Below are positions 1 through 8,612 of a stretch of DNA of 64,000 nucleotides, piece by piece; position 1 is the first letter of the stretch, and each line of letters begins with the position of its first letter. The position numbers and the translations under genes are program-made. This stretch comes from Pseudonocardia nematodicida (GTDB lineage Bacteria > Actinomycetota > Actinomycetes > Mycobacteriales > Pseudonocardiaceae): assembly GCF_040105385.1 (NCBI RefSeq), contig NZ_JBEDNQ010000001.1:868001-932000 (forward strand). Reading direction: 5' to 3'. Below the pieces are notes generated by a model. The model was not told the DNA's origin, did no database searches, and was given only the letters and a program-made list of their open reading frames with translations.

Positions 1-2
1 TC

Positions 3-731
3 GCGATCGACCGCACCGTGTACGAGCGCTACCTGCCCGAGCTGCAGGCGAACGGCACCTGGCTGGTCAGCGCGTGCTCGGACGACGAGGTGGGCGACGG
101 CGTCGACTACACGATCTGCACGCCGGACCAGCAGAAGGCCGCGGGCGAGCTGATGGCCGCCTACCTCGTCGAGGAGAGCGGGGGCACGGCGAACGCGGTC
201 TACTTCAACGTCCCGGCCTTCGTGAACCTGTCGAAGATGCAGGACGAGTTCCTGGCGACGATGCAGCGGCTGTGTGCCTCCTGCGGCACCGACACCCAGG
301 ACATCCCGGTGACCGCGCTGGGCAACGCGGTGCCGCAGCAGATCGTCGGCTACCTGCGTGCGCACCCCGAGGTCGACCACGTGGCGCTGTCGATCGACTC
401 GCTGGCCGCCGGGCTCCCGGCGGCCCTGAAGGCGGCCGGGCTCGACCACGTGAAGATCGTGGGTGAGGGTGGCGGCGACACGACCTGGCAGTACATCCGG
501 ACCGGCGACCAGCTCGCGTCCGTGCCGTCGCCGTTCGTCGAGACCTACCTGGCCGGGCTGGACTCGATCGTCCGGAACGTCACCGGCGCCCCGCAGGTGC
601 CCTCGGAGCTTCCGCGGTTCTGGGTGGTCACCCCGGACAACGTCGACCAGACCGACCCGAAGGTCAACGGCGCCACACCCGTGGTGGCCGGCAGCGACAC
701 GATGTTCCAGCAGCTGTGGGAGGGGAACTGA
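3..731 (+). CDS. Sugar-type ABC transporter substrate-binding protein, 5' partial
   Basis: The reading frame is open from the window edge, so the start and signal peptide lie upstream. The visible part resembles the C-terminal two thirds of a periplasmic-binding-protein type 1 (ribose/LacI fold) domain: a vdhVALSIDSLAAG segment and a hinge-like crossover near VSPFVETYLAGLDSI-type sequence. Such lipoproteins capture a solute outside the membrane for an ABC importer. The stop TGA overlaps the next ATG (TGATG), indicating translational coupling. The ligand cannot be told; the flanking catabolic operon suggests it binds that pathway's substrate rather than an ordinary sugar, which is inference. 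Confidence 0.75.
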   Translation, partial: AIDRTVYERYLPELQANGTWLVSACSDDEVGDGVDYTICTPDQQKAAGELMAAYLVEESGGTANAVYFNVPAFVNLSKMQDEFLATMQRLCASCGTDTQDIPVTALGNAVPQQIVGYLRAHPEVDHVALSIDSLAAGLPAALKAAGLDHVKIVGEGGGDTTWQYIRTGDQLASVPSPFVETYLAGLDSIVRNVTGAPQVPSELPRFWVVTPDNVDQTDPKVNGATPVVAGSDTMFQQLWEGN

Positions 732-1069
732 TGCCGAAGATGATCCACGCGGTGTTCAGCGACGTGGTGAGCCCGGACCGGGAGGACGAGTTCAACGACT
801 GGTACTCGAGGATGCACGTCCCCGACGTGTGCGCGATCCCCGGGGTGCTCTCGGCCCGCCGGTTCCGGACGGCCGAGCAGCGCAGCGCCTTCCACGGCGA
901 GCTCGCCGGCGGCCACCGCTACCTGGTGATCTACGAGCTCGACACCGACGACCCTGCCGGGGTGGAGAAGGAGCTGCAGGAGCGCTTCGCCGACGGCCGG
1001 CTGCGGCCGACGGACACGATGGCCGGTGACCCGCCGCCGGTCGCGGTCTACTACGACGAGATCCCCTGA
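731..1069 (+). CDS. Small EthD-like / dimeric alpha-beta barrel protein
   Basis: 112 residues. The ATG at 731 is preceded by GGGAGGGG and overlaps the upstream stop by one base; a GTG 15 bases upstream is in frame but badly placed. The sequence (HAVFSDVVSPDREDEFNDWYSRMHVPDVCAIPGVLSARRF) has the ferredoxin-like layout of EthD and related dimeric alpha-beta barrel proteins: beta strand, acidic helix containing W-Y and H-V-P-D, then a strand. Members are small accessory or catalytic proteins in degradation pathways; the exact reaction is unknown. Coupling to the binding protein and its convergent position to the catabolic operon support a role in the same pathway. Its last 19 bases overlap the end of the opposing hydrolase gene. 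Confidence 0.6.
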   Translation: MPKMIHAVFSDVVSPDREDEFNDWYSRMHVPDVCAIPGVLSARRFRTAEQRSAFHGELAGGHRYLVIYELDTDDPAGVEKELQERFADGRLRPTDTMAGDPPPVAVYYDEIP

Positions 1070-1935
1070 CCCGCCTGCCCGTGCGGCCCGCCGGCACCCG
1101 CCGGCGGGCCGCACGGCGCGTCCGGGTCCTCCTCGTGGAACGCCCGGATCAGCGCGGCGAGCTCGGCAGGGCGTTCGGACTGGACGTCGTGCCCGGCGTC
1201 GAGGGTCTCCAGGCGGGCGCGCGGCAGCGCCACGACGAGCCGGCGGGCGTCGGCCGCACCGAAGACCGGGCTGCGGGCACCCCGCACGACCAGGACCGGA
1301 CACGACACCGCCCCGAGCAGCCCGGTCAGCGCCCGCGCCTCCGCACTGCGCTCCGCGTAGCTGTCCCGGCGGGCCGGGTCCCACTTCCAGCTCCAGCTCC
1401 CGTCGCCGGCCGGGCGCATGGACCGGCGCAGGCTCGAGGCCAGCGACGCCCGGTCCCGGTCCGGTCGGAACTCCGCGGCCGCGTCGAGGGCCGCGTCGAA
1501 GCTCGGGTAGGAGTGGGTGCGCATGAACGTGCGGATCGGGTTGTCCGGCCGCTGCAGCAACCGCGGCCCGACGTCGACGAGCGCCAGTGACCGGGCCGCG
1601 AACCCGTGACAGACGGCGTGCAGCGCGACCTGGCCGCCCAGCGACATCCCGACCAGGTGCGGCCGGGCGATCCCGAGCTCTGCGACGACGGTGCGCAGGT
1701 CGGCGGCCATGCTCGTCAGCGTGTAGTCCGCGGACGGCGACCAGTCGCTGTCCCCGTGCCCGCGCAGGTCGACGGCGACGCACCGGTGGTCGCGCGCGAG
1801 GTCGGCGACGACCCGCCGCCAGGTGTGCGCGGTCAGCCCGCCACCGTGCAGGAACACGATGGCGGGCCCGTCGCCCTCGACGAGCACGTTCAGGTCGAGA
1901 CCGCCGGACCGGACGGTCCGGCGCCGCGCACTCAC
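1051..1935 (-). CDS. Alpha/beta-fold hydrolase
   Basis: 294 residues. The start is taken as the GTG at 1935 because it forms a GTGA overlap with the thiolase stop. The sequence shows the HGGG oxyanion motif (about residues 30-33), a D-L-R-G-H-G-D-S turn and the nucleophile elbow G-M-S-L-G-G (Ser98), with a late D-A-G-H carrying the probable catalytic His. The family hydrolyses esters, lactones, C-C bonds or thioesters. It is the last gene of the nine-gene operon, so a role in opening a ring product or releasing CoA is plausible but inferred. The C-terminus is Gly/Pro-rich because the coding end runs through a 15-bp hairpin and overlaps the convergent EthD-like gene by 19 bases. Confidence 0.8.
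   Translation of the reverse strand: MSARRRTVRSGGLDLNVLVEGDGPAIVFLHGGGLTAHTWRRVVADLARDHRCVAVDLRGHGDSDWSPSADYTLTSMAADLRTVVAELGIARPHLVGMSLGGQVALHAVCHGFAARSLALVDVGPRLLQRPDNPIRTFMRTHSYPSFDAALDAAAEFRPDRDRASLASSLRRSMRPAGDGSWSWKWDPARRDSYAERSAEARALTGLLGAVSCPVLVVRGARSPVFGAADARRLVVALPRARLETLDAGHDVQSERPAELAALIRAFHEEDPDAPCGPPAGAGGPHGQAGQGISS
1080..1115. terminator. Hairpin between convergent genes, inside the hydrolase 3' coding end
   Basis: A perfect 15-bp inverted repeat (arms 1080-1094 and 1101-1115, CGTGCGGCCCGCCGG and its complement) with a 6-base loop. It sits just beyond the EthD-like stop and within the low-complexity Gly/Pro-rich C-terminal codons of the opposing hydrolase. It could end transcription from the plus strand. 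There is no clear T-run on either side, so intrinsic termination is uncertain. Confidence 0.5.
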
Positions 1936-3149
1936 AGACGGACGCGCTCGAACACCGCGGCGAGCCCCTGACCACCACCGATGCACATCGTCACCAGCAG
2001 GTACCGGCCGTCGCGACGGGCGAGCTCGCGCAGACCGGTCGCGAGGATCCGGGTGCCGGTGGCCCCGACGGGGTGCCCGAGCGAGATCCCGGAGCCGCGG
2101 ACGTTGAGCCGGTCGTGGTCGGCCTCGCCGAACTTCCACTCCCGGGTGCAGCCCAGGACCTGGGCGGCGAACGCCTCGTTCAGCTCGACCAGGTCCATGT
2201 CGGCCATCGTGAGGTCGGCCCGGCGCAGCGCCGCCTCGACGGCCGGGACCGGACCGAGCCCCATCAGCTCCGGCTGCACCCCGGCCACGCCCCAGGACAC
2301 CATCCGCGCGGCCACGCCGACGTTCAGGCCCGCGGCCACCGACCGGGTCGCGACCAGGCACGCGGCGGCGCCGTCGTTCTGCCCGGACGAGTTGCCGGCC
2401 GTGACCGTGGCGTCGGCGTCGACACCCCGGCGCACCGGCTTCAGGCGGGCCAGCGACTCGGCCGTCGTGTCCGGCCGCGGGTGCTCGTCCCGGTCGACCA
2501 GCACGCTCTCCTTCCGGGTCGTGACCTCGACCGGCACGAGCTCGTCGACGAACAGGCCCGCGTCGTGCGCCTCGACGGCGCGGCGGTGCGAGCGCAACGC
2601 CAGCGCGTCCTGTTCCTCGCGCGGGATCGCGTGGATCCGCCGCACGTTCTCGGCCGTCTCCAGCATCCCGCCCTCGACCGGATGGTCCCGGCCACCGGGT
2701 GTCTGCCGGGCGCGGGCGAGCCGGTCGTGCAGCTCGACGGTCGCGCCGGGCGATCCGAACCGCATGCCGGTCGCGTAGTACTCGACCTGGCTCATGCTCT
2801 CCGCGCCGCCGGCGATCACCGCGTCGCCGGCGCCGGAACCGACCTGCAGCACCGCGTTGACCACCGACTGCAGGCCGGAGCCGCAGCGCCGGTCGACCTG
2901 GGCGCCCGGGGTGCTCACCGGCAGGCCCGCGTCGAGCGCGACGATCCGGCCGATCGCCGGGTTCTCGCCGCTGGCGTAGCACTGGCCGAGGATCACGTCG
3001 TCGACCCGCTCGGGGGCGATCCCCACCCGGCTGATGAGCTCGCGGACGACCCGGACGCCGAGGTCGACGGCCGGCACGGTGGCCAGCGCTCCCCCGAACC
3101 GGCCGATCGGGGTCCGGAGCGGCTCGCAGACGAGCACCTCGCGGGACAT
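1932..3149 (-). CDS. Thiolase (acetyl-CoA acyltransferase family)
   Basis: 405 residues, full thiolase length. The ATG at 3149 has a strong AGGAGG eight bases upstream, which excludes the longer frame. Thiolase signatures are present: nucleophilic Cys89 in D-R-R-C-G-S-G, N-E-A-F-A-A-Q, G-H-P-V-G-A-T-G with the catalytic His, and the C-terminal C-I-G-G-G-Q-G with the second Cys. The enzyme cleaves 3-oxoacyl-CoA with CoA, or runs in reverse. In this operon it would carry out the final thiolytic cleavage of a CoA-activated intermediate. Its stop overlaps the following hydrolase start (GTGA). Confidence 0.93.
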   Translation of the reverse strand: MSREVLVCEPLRTPIGRFGGALATVPAVDLGVRVVRELISRVGIAPERVDDVILGQCYASGENPAIGRIVALDAGLPVSTPGAQVDRRCGSGLQSVVNAVLQVGSGAGDAVIAGGAESMSQVEYYATGMRFGSPGATVELHDRLARARQTPGGRDHPVEGGMLETAENVRRIHAIPREEQDALALRSHRRAVEAHDAGLFVDELVPVEVTTRKESVLVDRDEHPRPDTTAESLARLKPVRRGVDADATVTAGNSSGQNDGAAACLVATRSVAAGLNVGVAARMVSWGVAGVQPELMGLGPVPAVEAALRRADLTMADMDLVELNEAFAAQVLGCTREWKFGEADHDRLNVRGSGISLGHPVGATGTRILATGLRELARRDGRYLLVTMCIGGGQGLAAVFERVRL

Positions 3150-3157
3150 GTGGCCTC

Positions 3158-4243
3158 CTAGATCTTGAGGGTGCGCTCGGCGGCGGGCACGCCCAGCTCG
3201 TCGAACAGCGGGACCACCACCGACTCGCACAGGTGGGCGAAATGGTCCCGGTTCTCCGCCGGGTCGGACCCCGGCGCGAGCCAGGTGAGCAGCAGGTCGG
3301 TGTAGGGGAACTCGCGGGCGTGCGGGACGAGCTGCTCCACCACCGAGGCGGCGGTGCCGGTGATCGTGCGGTCGGTGGCCTCGCGGTCCCGGGTGATCGC
3401 GGTGTTGACGTCGGAGCTGGTCCAGGTGCTCGCCGAGGCGTACCAGTCGAACATGGTGGTCATCCGGTCCAGCCGGGCATCGGCACGGGCGGGGTCGGGG
3501 TCGACGGACAGGAACTTCGACATCGCCCAGTACCGCGGCGCGGGCCGGCCGAGCGCGTGCAGCTCGTCCCGGTAGGCCTCGTTGATCCGCCGGTAGCTGT
3601 CGTGGTCCATCACCCAGGACACGTTGAGCCCGTCACCGAGCCGGGCCGCGCGCGCCGCGGCCTTCGGGCTCTGCACGCCGAACACCAGCGTGGGGTCCTC
3701 GCGCGGCAGCGCGCCGAGCCGCCCGGTGACCGAGAAGTGCTTCCCGGGCTTCACCTCCTCGCCGGCCCACAGCGCGCGACAGGTCTCGACGATCTCGGTG
3801 AACCGGCCGACCCGGTACCGCACGTCGGTGCCCGCCGCGGCGAACTCCTCCGGCCGCCATCCCAGGCCCACGACGTAGGTGACGCCGTGCAGGGCGAGCC
3901 GGTCGAGGGTGACGACCTTCTCCGCCACATCGATCGGCGAGAACAGCGGGAGCTGGATGAAGTTGCTGTTGAGATGGGCCTCCGGCCAGGCCGCCGCGGC
4001 GTAGCCGAGCACCGTCCAGGGGTCGGCGAACTGCTGCGGGTGCGACATCCAGTGGTGCCCGGAGCCGTAGAAGGTCGGTGCGACCCGGCCGTGCCGCTGC
4101 CAGATCGTGGCCAGGTCGGTGCGCCGGGCGATCTGCCGGTCGAGGACGTCGCGGAAGGTGTCGTCGGGTCCGGAGAGGACGCCCAGCCGCGCGCCGGTGT
4201 CGAGCATGCGCAGCGTGACGCTCGGGACGGGTGTCTCAGGCAC
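3158..4243 (-). CDS. LLM-class (luciferase-like) flavin-dependent oxidoreductase
   Basis: 361 residues with a GTG start that overlaps the end of the SDR gene by 8 bases. The TIM-barrel layout of bacterial luciferase-like monooxygenases is recognisable, including G-L-G-W-R-P-E-E-F and V-F-G-V-Q-S-P-K-A-A-A-R-A-A-R-L-G-D-G. These enzymes use FMN or F420 for monooxygenation, desulfurisation or Baeyer-Villiger oxidation. In this operon it is the only obvious oxygenase candidate, so it may insert oxygen into a cyclic ketone, whose lactone the SMP-30 protein or hydrolase could open; that is inference. The cofactor cannot be decided from sequence. Confidence 0.82.
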   Translation of the reverse strand: MPETPVPSVTLRMLDTGARLGVLSGPDDTFRDVLDRQIARRTDLATIWQRHGRVAPTFYGSGHHWMSHPQQFADPWTVLGYAAAAWPEAHLNSNFIQLPLFSPIDVAEKVVTLDRLALHGVTYVVGLGWRPEEFAAAGTDVRYRVGRFTEIVETCRALWAGEEVKPGKHFSVTGRLGALPREDPTLVFGVQSPKAAARAARLGDGLNVSWVMDHDSYRRINEAYRDELHALGRPAPRYWAMSKFLSVDPDPARADARLDRMTTMFDWYASASTWTSSDVNTAITRDREATDRTITGTAASVVEQLVPHAREFPYTDLLLTWLAPGSDPAENRDHFAHLCESVVVPLFDELGVPAAERTLKI

Positions 4244-5018
4244 TCATACCTCCGTCGACCGGGATCCAGGTCCCGGTGACGTACCGGGACTCGTCGGATG
4301 CGAGGAACAGCGCGACCTCGGCGGTGTCCTCGGGTTCCGCGGCACGGCGCAGCGGGATCCGGGCGGCGCGGGCGGCGACCTGCTGGTCGTAGTCGTCCCC
4401 CTCGGCCATGCCGGCCCGGTCCGGGTCCACGAAGGTCCGCAGCATCGGGGTGTTCGTCGGGCCCGGGCAGATCGCGTTGGCCCGGATGCCCTCCGGGCCG
4501 AGCTGCTTGGCGACCGACCGCATGAGGATCTGGGTCCCACCCTTGGTCATGCCGTAGATCGGGCTGCTCGGCGCCGCCATCAGTCCGGAGACCGACGAGG
4601 TGTAGATGATCGACGCGCGCGGGGCGGCCGCCCGCAGCAGCGGCAGGGCCAGCTGCGTCCCGAAGAACTGGCTCTTGAGGTTGATGTCGACGGTCCGGTC
4701 GAACTCCTCCTCGGTGAGGTCCAGCCCGGGCGGGCCGGGGATCCCGGCGTGGTTGAACAGCACGTTCAGCCGGCCGTACTGCGCGGCCACCACCTCGACC
4801 ATCGCCCGCAGGCTCGCGACCGAGCCGACGTCGACCTGGACCGCCTTCGCCTCGCCACCGCCGGCCACGATTCCGGCGGCCGCCCGGTCGGCGGCCGCGG
4901 CGTCGAGATCGGCGACCACCACGGCCGCACCCTCCTCGGCGAACCGGGTCGCCGAGGCCAGGCCCATCCCGGACGCGCCGCCGGTCACCAGCGCGACCGT
5001 GTCGTCGAGCCGTCCCAT
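4236..5018 (-). CDS. Short-chain dehydrogenase/reductase
   Basis: 260 residues. The ATG at 5018 overlaps the aldehyde dehydrogenase stop (TGATG). Classical SDR features: T-G-G-A-S-G-M-G at 12-19, N-H-A-G at 89-92 (the usual NNAG with His in the second position), D-I-N-L around 111, S141/S142, and Y155-x3-K159. A D-L-D at the end of beta-2 favours NAD(H). It would interconvert a hydroxyl and a keto group, consistent with beta-oxidation-like chemistry before the thiolase. Substrate unknown. Confidence 0.9.
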   Translation of the reverse strand: MGRLDDTVALVTGGASGMGLASATRFAEEGAAVVVADLDAAAADRAAAGIVAGGGEAKAVQVDVGSVASLRAMVEVVAAQYGRLNVLFNHAGIPGPPGLDLTEEEFDRTVDINLKSQFFGTQLALPLLRAAAPRASIIYTSSVSGLMAAPSSPIYGMTKGGTQILMRSVAKQLGPEGIRANAICPGPTNTPMLRTFVDPDRAGMAEGDDYDQQVAARAARIPLRRAAEPEDTAEVALFLASDESRYVTGTWIPVDGGMSA

Positions 5019-6472
5019 CAGGCGATCCCGACGGTCTTGGCGCGCAGGAACTCCTCGAGTCCGCGGCGCCCACCCTCGCTGCCGATGCCGCTGGCCCGGA
5101 AGCCGCCGAACGGGGCGCCGGGGTTGCGGCGGTTGGCGTCGTTGACGTAGACGGTGCCGCTCTTGAGCCGGTGCACCATCCGGGTCGCGGTGCGCAGGTC
5201 GCGGGTGTGCACGTAGTTCGAGAGTCCGAACTTCGTGGAGTTGACCTGCTCGACGAGGGTCTCCTCGTCGCTCCACCGGAACATCCCGAAGACCGGGCCG
5301 AAGATCTCGTCCTGGCCGAGCGGGCTGGCCGGGTCGACGTCGGTGAACACGGTGGGCTCGACGAAGTACCCGTGGCGCAGCCGGGTGTCGAGCTGCGGGA
5401 CGCCGCCGCCGAGCAGGACCTGACCGTCACCGCGGCCGCGGGCCCCCTCGACGAAGCCCAGCACCCGCTCCTGGGCGCCGCGGGTGATCAGCGGGCCCAT
5501 CGTGGTGCCGGTGTCCTCCGGGTCGCCGACGACCACCCGGCCGATGGCCGCGGCCAGCTTCTCGCGGTACTCGTCGAACACCGCGTCGTGTACGAACAGC
5601 CGGGACCCGAACTTGCAGGACTGGCCCGCGTTGGACATCTCCTTCGACGCCAGGGTCACCGCGAGGTCGACGTCGGCGTCCGGGAAGACCGTGTAGGCGG
5701 ACTTGCCGCCGAGCTCGAAGCAGAACGGCTTCACCAGCGCCGCCCCGGACCGCATCATCGCCGCGGCAGTGCTCAGCCCGCCGGTGAAGGACACCTTCTC
5801 CACGTCCGGGTGCACGGTGAGCACCTCGCCGGCCTCGGCGCCACCCACGACGACGTTGACCACACCCGGCGGGATGCCCGCCTCGAGGCAGGCCCGCCCG
5901 AACAGCGCCGGGGTGTAGGGGGTCAGCTCCGAGGGCTTGACGACGACCGTGTTCCCGGCCGCGAGCGCCGCCGGGATCTTCATGCACAGCGAGAGCAGCG
6001 GCGAGTTCCAGGTGATGATGATGCCGACGACGCCGTAGGGCTCGAGCCGGGTGTACTCCAGCGTCCCGTCGTCGGCCGAGGCCGTGACGTCCCCGCCGAC
6101 CTTGTCGGCGTAGCCGACGTAGGTGCGGATCCACTCGCAGGACAGCCGCACCCGCCAGGCGAAGCCCTGTTTCGGCATGCCCGTCTCGGCCGACGCGATC
6201 GCCTCGAACCGGCCGGTCCAGGACTCGACCACCTCGGCCAGCCGGGCGAGCCGGTTGCGGCGTTCGACCGGGCCGAGGGCCTCCCACGCCGGCAGCGCGG
6301 CCTTCGCGGCGGCGACGGCGGCGGCGACCTCCGGCTCCCCGCCGAGCGGGACCTCGCCGTTGGGTTCGCCGGTGGCGGCGTAGTGGTGGGTCAGCGTCGG
6401 GCCGGACGCCCCGGTGAGGATGTCGTCGCCGATGAGCATCTCGGAGACGAGCGGGGTGGTCGCGGTGCTCAT
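5018..6472 (-). CDS. NAD(P)-dependent aldehyde dehydrogenase
   Basis: 484 residues, normal length. The ATG at 6472 overlaps the preceding stop (ATGA). Catalytic residues are in place: Asn156 in T-W-N-S-P, the Glu253 of F-E-L-G-G-K, and the nucleophilic Cys286 in G-Q-S-C-K, with the C-terminal P-F-G-G-F-R-A-S-G-I-G motif. It oxidises an aldehyde to the carboxylic acid (or an acid semialdehyde). In this operon its product would feed the two CoA-transferases. The start extends well downstream of the long in-frame N-terminal reading-frame extension, which has no homology. Confidence 0.92.
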   Translation of the reverse strand: MSTATTPLVSEMLIGDDILTGASGPTLTHHYAATGEPNGEVPLGGEPEVAAAVAAAKAALPAWEALGPVERRNRLARLAEVVESWTGRFEAIASAETGMPKQGFAWRVRLSCEWIRTYVGYADKVGGDVTASADDGTLEYTRLEPYGVVGIIITWNSPLLSLCMKIPAALAAGNTVVVKPSELTPYTPALFGRACLEAGIPPGVVNVVVGGAEAGEVLTVHPDVEKVSFTGGLSTAAAMMRSGAALVKPFCFELGGKSAYTVFPDADVDLAVTLASKEMSNAGQSCKFGSRLFVHDAVFDEYREKLAAAIGRVVVGDPEDTGTTMGPLITRGAQERVLGFVEGARGRGDGQVLLGGGVPQLDTRLRHGYFVEPTVFTDVDPASPLGQDEIFGPVFGMFRWSDEETLVEQVNSTKFGLSNYVHTRDLRTATRMVHRLKSGTVYVNDANRRNPGAPFGGFRASGIGSEGGRRGLEEFLRAKTVGIA

Positions 6473-7365
6473 ACGGGGCTCCCGGTGAGGCTGAGGGCGG
6501 ACGGGGGCGGGAGCAGGCCGGGGACGTCGGCGTCGGTCACGAGGACCGCGCCGTCGAGCTCGCCGATCGGCTCTCCCTCGTCCTGCAGGTAGGCGTAGGC
6601 GGTGGTGACGACGAGGGTCCGCAGGTCGGGGCCGGCGAACCCGGGGCAGGTCGGGTAGCGGACGGGGACGGCGACCTTGTCGGCGAGGGTGCCGTCCGGG
6701 GTGTAGCGGTGCAGCTGCCACCCGCCGTAGAGGGCGACCCAGACCGAGCCCTCGGCGTCGACGGCCAGGCCGTCGGGCATGCCCTCGGCCTCCGGGATCT
6801 CGCAGAGCACCCGCCGCTCCCCGAGCGACCCGGTGTGCAGGTCGTAGTCGAAGACGTCGATCCGCTGCCGGCGACTGTCCACGAAGTACATCCGGTCCCC
6901 GGCCGGGGACCAGCCGAGACCGTTGCCGAGCAGCACGCCGGGCACCTGGACCGACGCCGCGTCGGGCGCGTCGAGCCGGTACAGCGCGCAGTGGTCCTGC
7001 TGCTGGGGCCGGTCCAGCGTGTCGAACCACAGCCGCCCGCGGGGGTCCACCTTGCCGTCGTTGATGCTGGTGTGCGGCAGGTCGGTCTCGATCGGCAGCT
7101 GCGCCGGCGCCTCCCCCTCGGCCGGCAGCGGGCCGAGCCCGTGCGCGACCGAGACGATGGCCGAGCCGTCGGCGGCGGGGAGCACGAAGGTGACCCGCTC
7201 CCCCACCTTCCGGTCGGTCGTCGCCCCGGTCGCCCAGGCGGTGCGCCGGAAGAGTCCGTTGTGGACGTCGACGTGCCAGAGCTCGCCGTCGTCCGGGCGC
7301 CAGGTGGGGTTCTCGCCGAGCCGGGAGCGGGCCGCGCCCAGCGGGGCGAACTCGAATCGGGTCAT
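6469..7365 (-). CDS. SMP-30/gluconolactonase-family protein
   Basis: 298 residues from an ATG at 7365 preceded by GAGGAGGAGG. The six-bladed propeller family is recognised from G-E-N-P-T-W (metal-binding Glu), S-I-N-D-G-K-V-D-P-R-G-R-L-W-F-D-T, G-L-G-W-S-P-A-G-D-R-M-Y-F-V-D-S and M-P-D-G-L-A-V-D-A-E-G-S-V-W-V-A. Members are divalent-metal lactonases. It would open a lactone, possibly one made by the LLM monooxygenase of the same operon; that link is inference. Overlaps the next gene by four bases. Confidence 0.88.
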   Translation of the reverse strand: MTRFEFAPLGAARSRLGENPTWRPDDGELWHVDVHNGLFRRTAWATGATTDRKVGERVTFVLPAADGSAIVSVAHGLGPLPAEGEAPAQLPIETDLPHTSINDGKVDPRGRLWFDTLDRPQQQDHCALYRLDAPDAASVQVPGVLLGNGLGWSPAGDRMYFVDSRRQRIDVFDYDLHTGSLGERRVLCEIPEAEGMPDGLAVDAEGSVWVALYGGWQLHRYTPDGTLADKVAVPVRYPTCPGFAGPDLRTLVVTTAYAYLQDEGEPIGELDGAVLVTDADVPGLLPPPSALSLTGSPV

Positions 7366-7385
7366 CGTCGACCTCCTCCTCGTCC

Positions 7386-8612
7386 CTAGAGGACCTGTGC
7401 GGCGCGCAGCCGGGCGATCTCGGCCGTGTCCAGCCCGAGCTCGCCGAGCACGGCGTCGGTGTCGTGGCCCCGGGTGGGGCCGGCGTGCCGGATCTCGAGG
7501 TCGTAGCCGGGCAGCTTCGGCGCGATGCCCTGCATGCGCACCGCGCCCAGCTCGACGTCCTTGACCTCGACGATGTTCTCCCGCTCGGTGAAGTACGGGT
7601 CGGCGTAGATCGCCTCGACGTCGTAGACGCGCTCGTAGACGACCCCGCCGGCCAGCAGCGCGGCGTCGATGTCGGCCCAGCTGCGCTGCCGGGCCCAGGC
7701 GACGACCCGGTCGTCGGCCCGGCGGAAGAAGCCCTCCAGGGTGTCCCGGTCGTGGCTGGCCAGCGTCACCCCGATCTCGCCGATGAGGTCCTCGGCGCCG
7801 ACCGTGGTGAGGATCCGGCGGATCGTCGCCGCCCCGACCGCGCTGGCGGTGAACCACACGCCGTCGGCGGACTCGTAGAGGTTGCGCAGCACGCCGTGGT
7901 CGCCGATGAAGTTGCCCGGCCGGGTCGGGACCAGGCCCAGCTGGTCGTAGCCGATGACCTGGGTCGGGATGATCCGGAACAGCGACTCGACCAGCGACGC
8001 GTCCACGACCTGGACGCCCTTCGGTGCGACCCCGCGCAGCTTCCCGTTCAGCGCCACCATCGCGCCGAGGCAGCCGAAGGTGCCGGTGACACCGTCGGCG
8101 AGGGTGGTCGACGGGAAGGTCGGCGGGCCGTCGGGCATGCCGGTGAGGTGCGCGAACCCGCTCATGGCCTCGGCGACCGAGCCGAACCCGGGACGGGTGC
8201 GGTGCGGTCCGGTCTGCCCGAACCCGCTGATCCGCAGCATCACGGCGTCGACGCCGGCGGCCTCCAGGTGCTCGGGTCCGAGCTCCCACCGCTCCAGGGT
8301 GCCCGGCCGGAAGTTCTCGATGATCACGTCGGCCTCGCGGGCGAGCTTCAGCGCCACCTCGCGGCCGTCCGGGTCGGACAGCTTGAGCGTGATCGCGCGC
8401 TTGCCCCGGCCGGCGACCTTCCACCACAGCGACGTGCCGTCCTTGAGGGGCAGCATGGTGCGGACCATGTTGCCGTCCGGGTGCTCGACGGCGACGACGT
8501 CGGCGCCGAAGTCGGCGAGCATGCTGCCGGCCAGCGCGCCCGCGTACTGGTGGGCGAGGTCGAGGACCTTGAGGCCCGCGAGCGGTCCCCGCGCCGTCGG
8601 TTCCGGACTCAT
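7386..8612 (-). CDS. CoA transferase family III (CaiB/BaiF type), copy 2
   Basis: 408 residues; ATG at 8612 overlaps the previous stop (ATGA). Family III features: L-D-L-A-H-Q-Y-A-G-A near 18-26, A-D-F-G-A-D-V-V-A-V-E at 33-43, N-F-R-P-G-T-L at 100-106, and L-A-D-G-V-T-G with Asp173 at the position of the catalytic Asp of formyl-CoA transferase. The enzyme moves CoA between carboxylic acids. It shares the fold but clearly not the detail of the neighbouring copy 1, so the two may form a heteromer or act on successive acids. A 20-base gap with a strong ribosome site precedes the lactonase gene. Confidence 0.9.
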   Translation of the reverse strand: MSPEPTARGPLAGLKVLDLAHQYAGALAGSMLADFGADVVAVEHPDGNMVRTMLPLKDGTSLWWKVAGRGKRAITLKLSDPDGREVALKLAREADVIIENFRPGTLERWELGPEHLEAAGVDAVMLRISGFGQTGPHRTRPGFGSVAEAMSGFAHLTGMPDGPPTFPSTTLADGVTGTFGCLGAMVALNGKLRGVAPKGVQVVDASLVESLFRIIPTQVIGYDQLGLVPTRPGNFIGDHGVLRNLYESADGVWFTASAVGAATIRRILTTVGAEDLIGEIGVTLASHDRDTLEGFFRRADDRVVAWARQRSWADIDAALLAGGVVYERVYDVEAIYADPYFTERENIVEVKDVELGAVRMQGIAPKLPGYDLEIRHAGPTRGHDTDAVLGELGLDTAEIARLRAAQVL

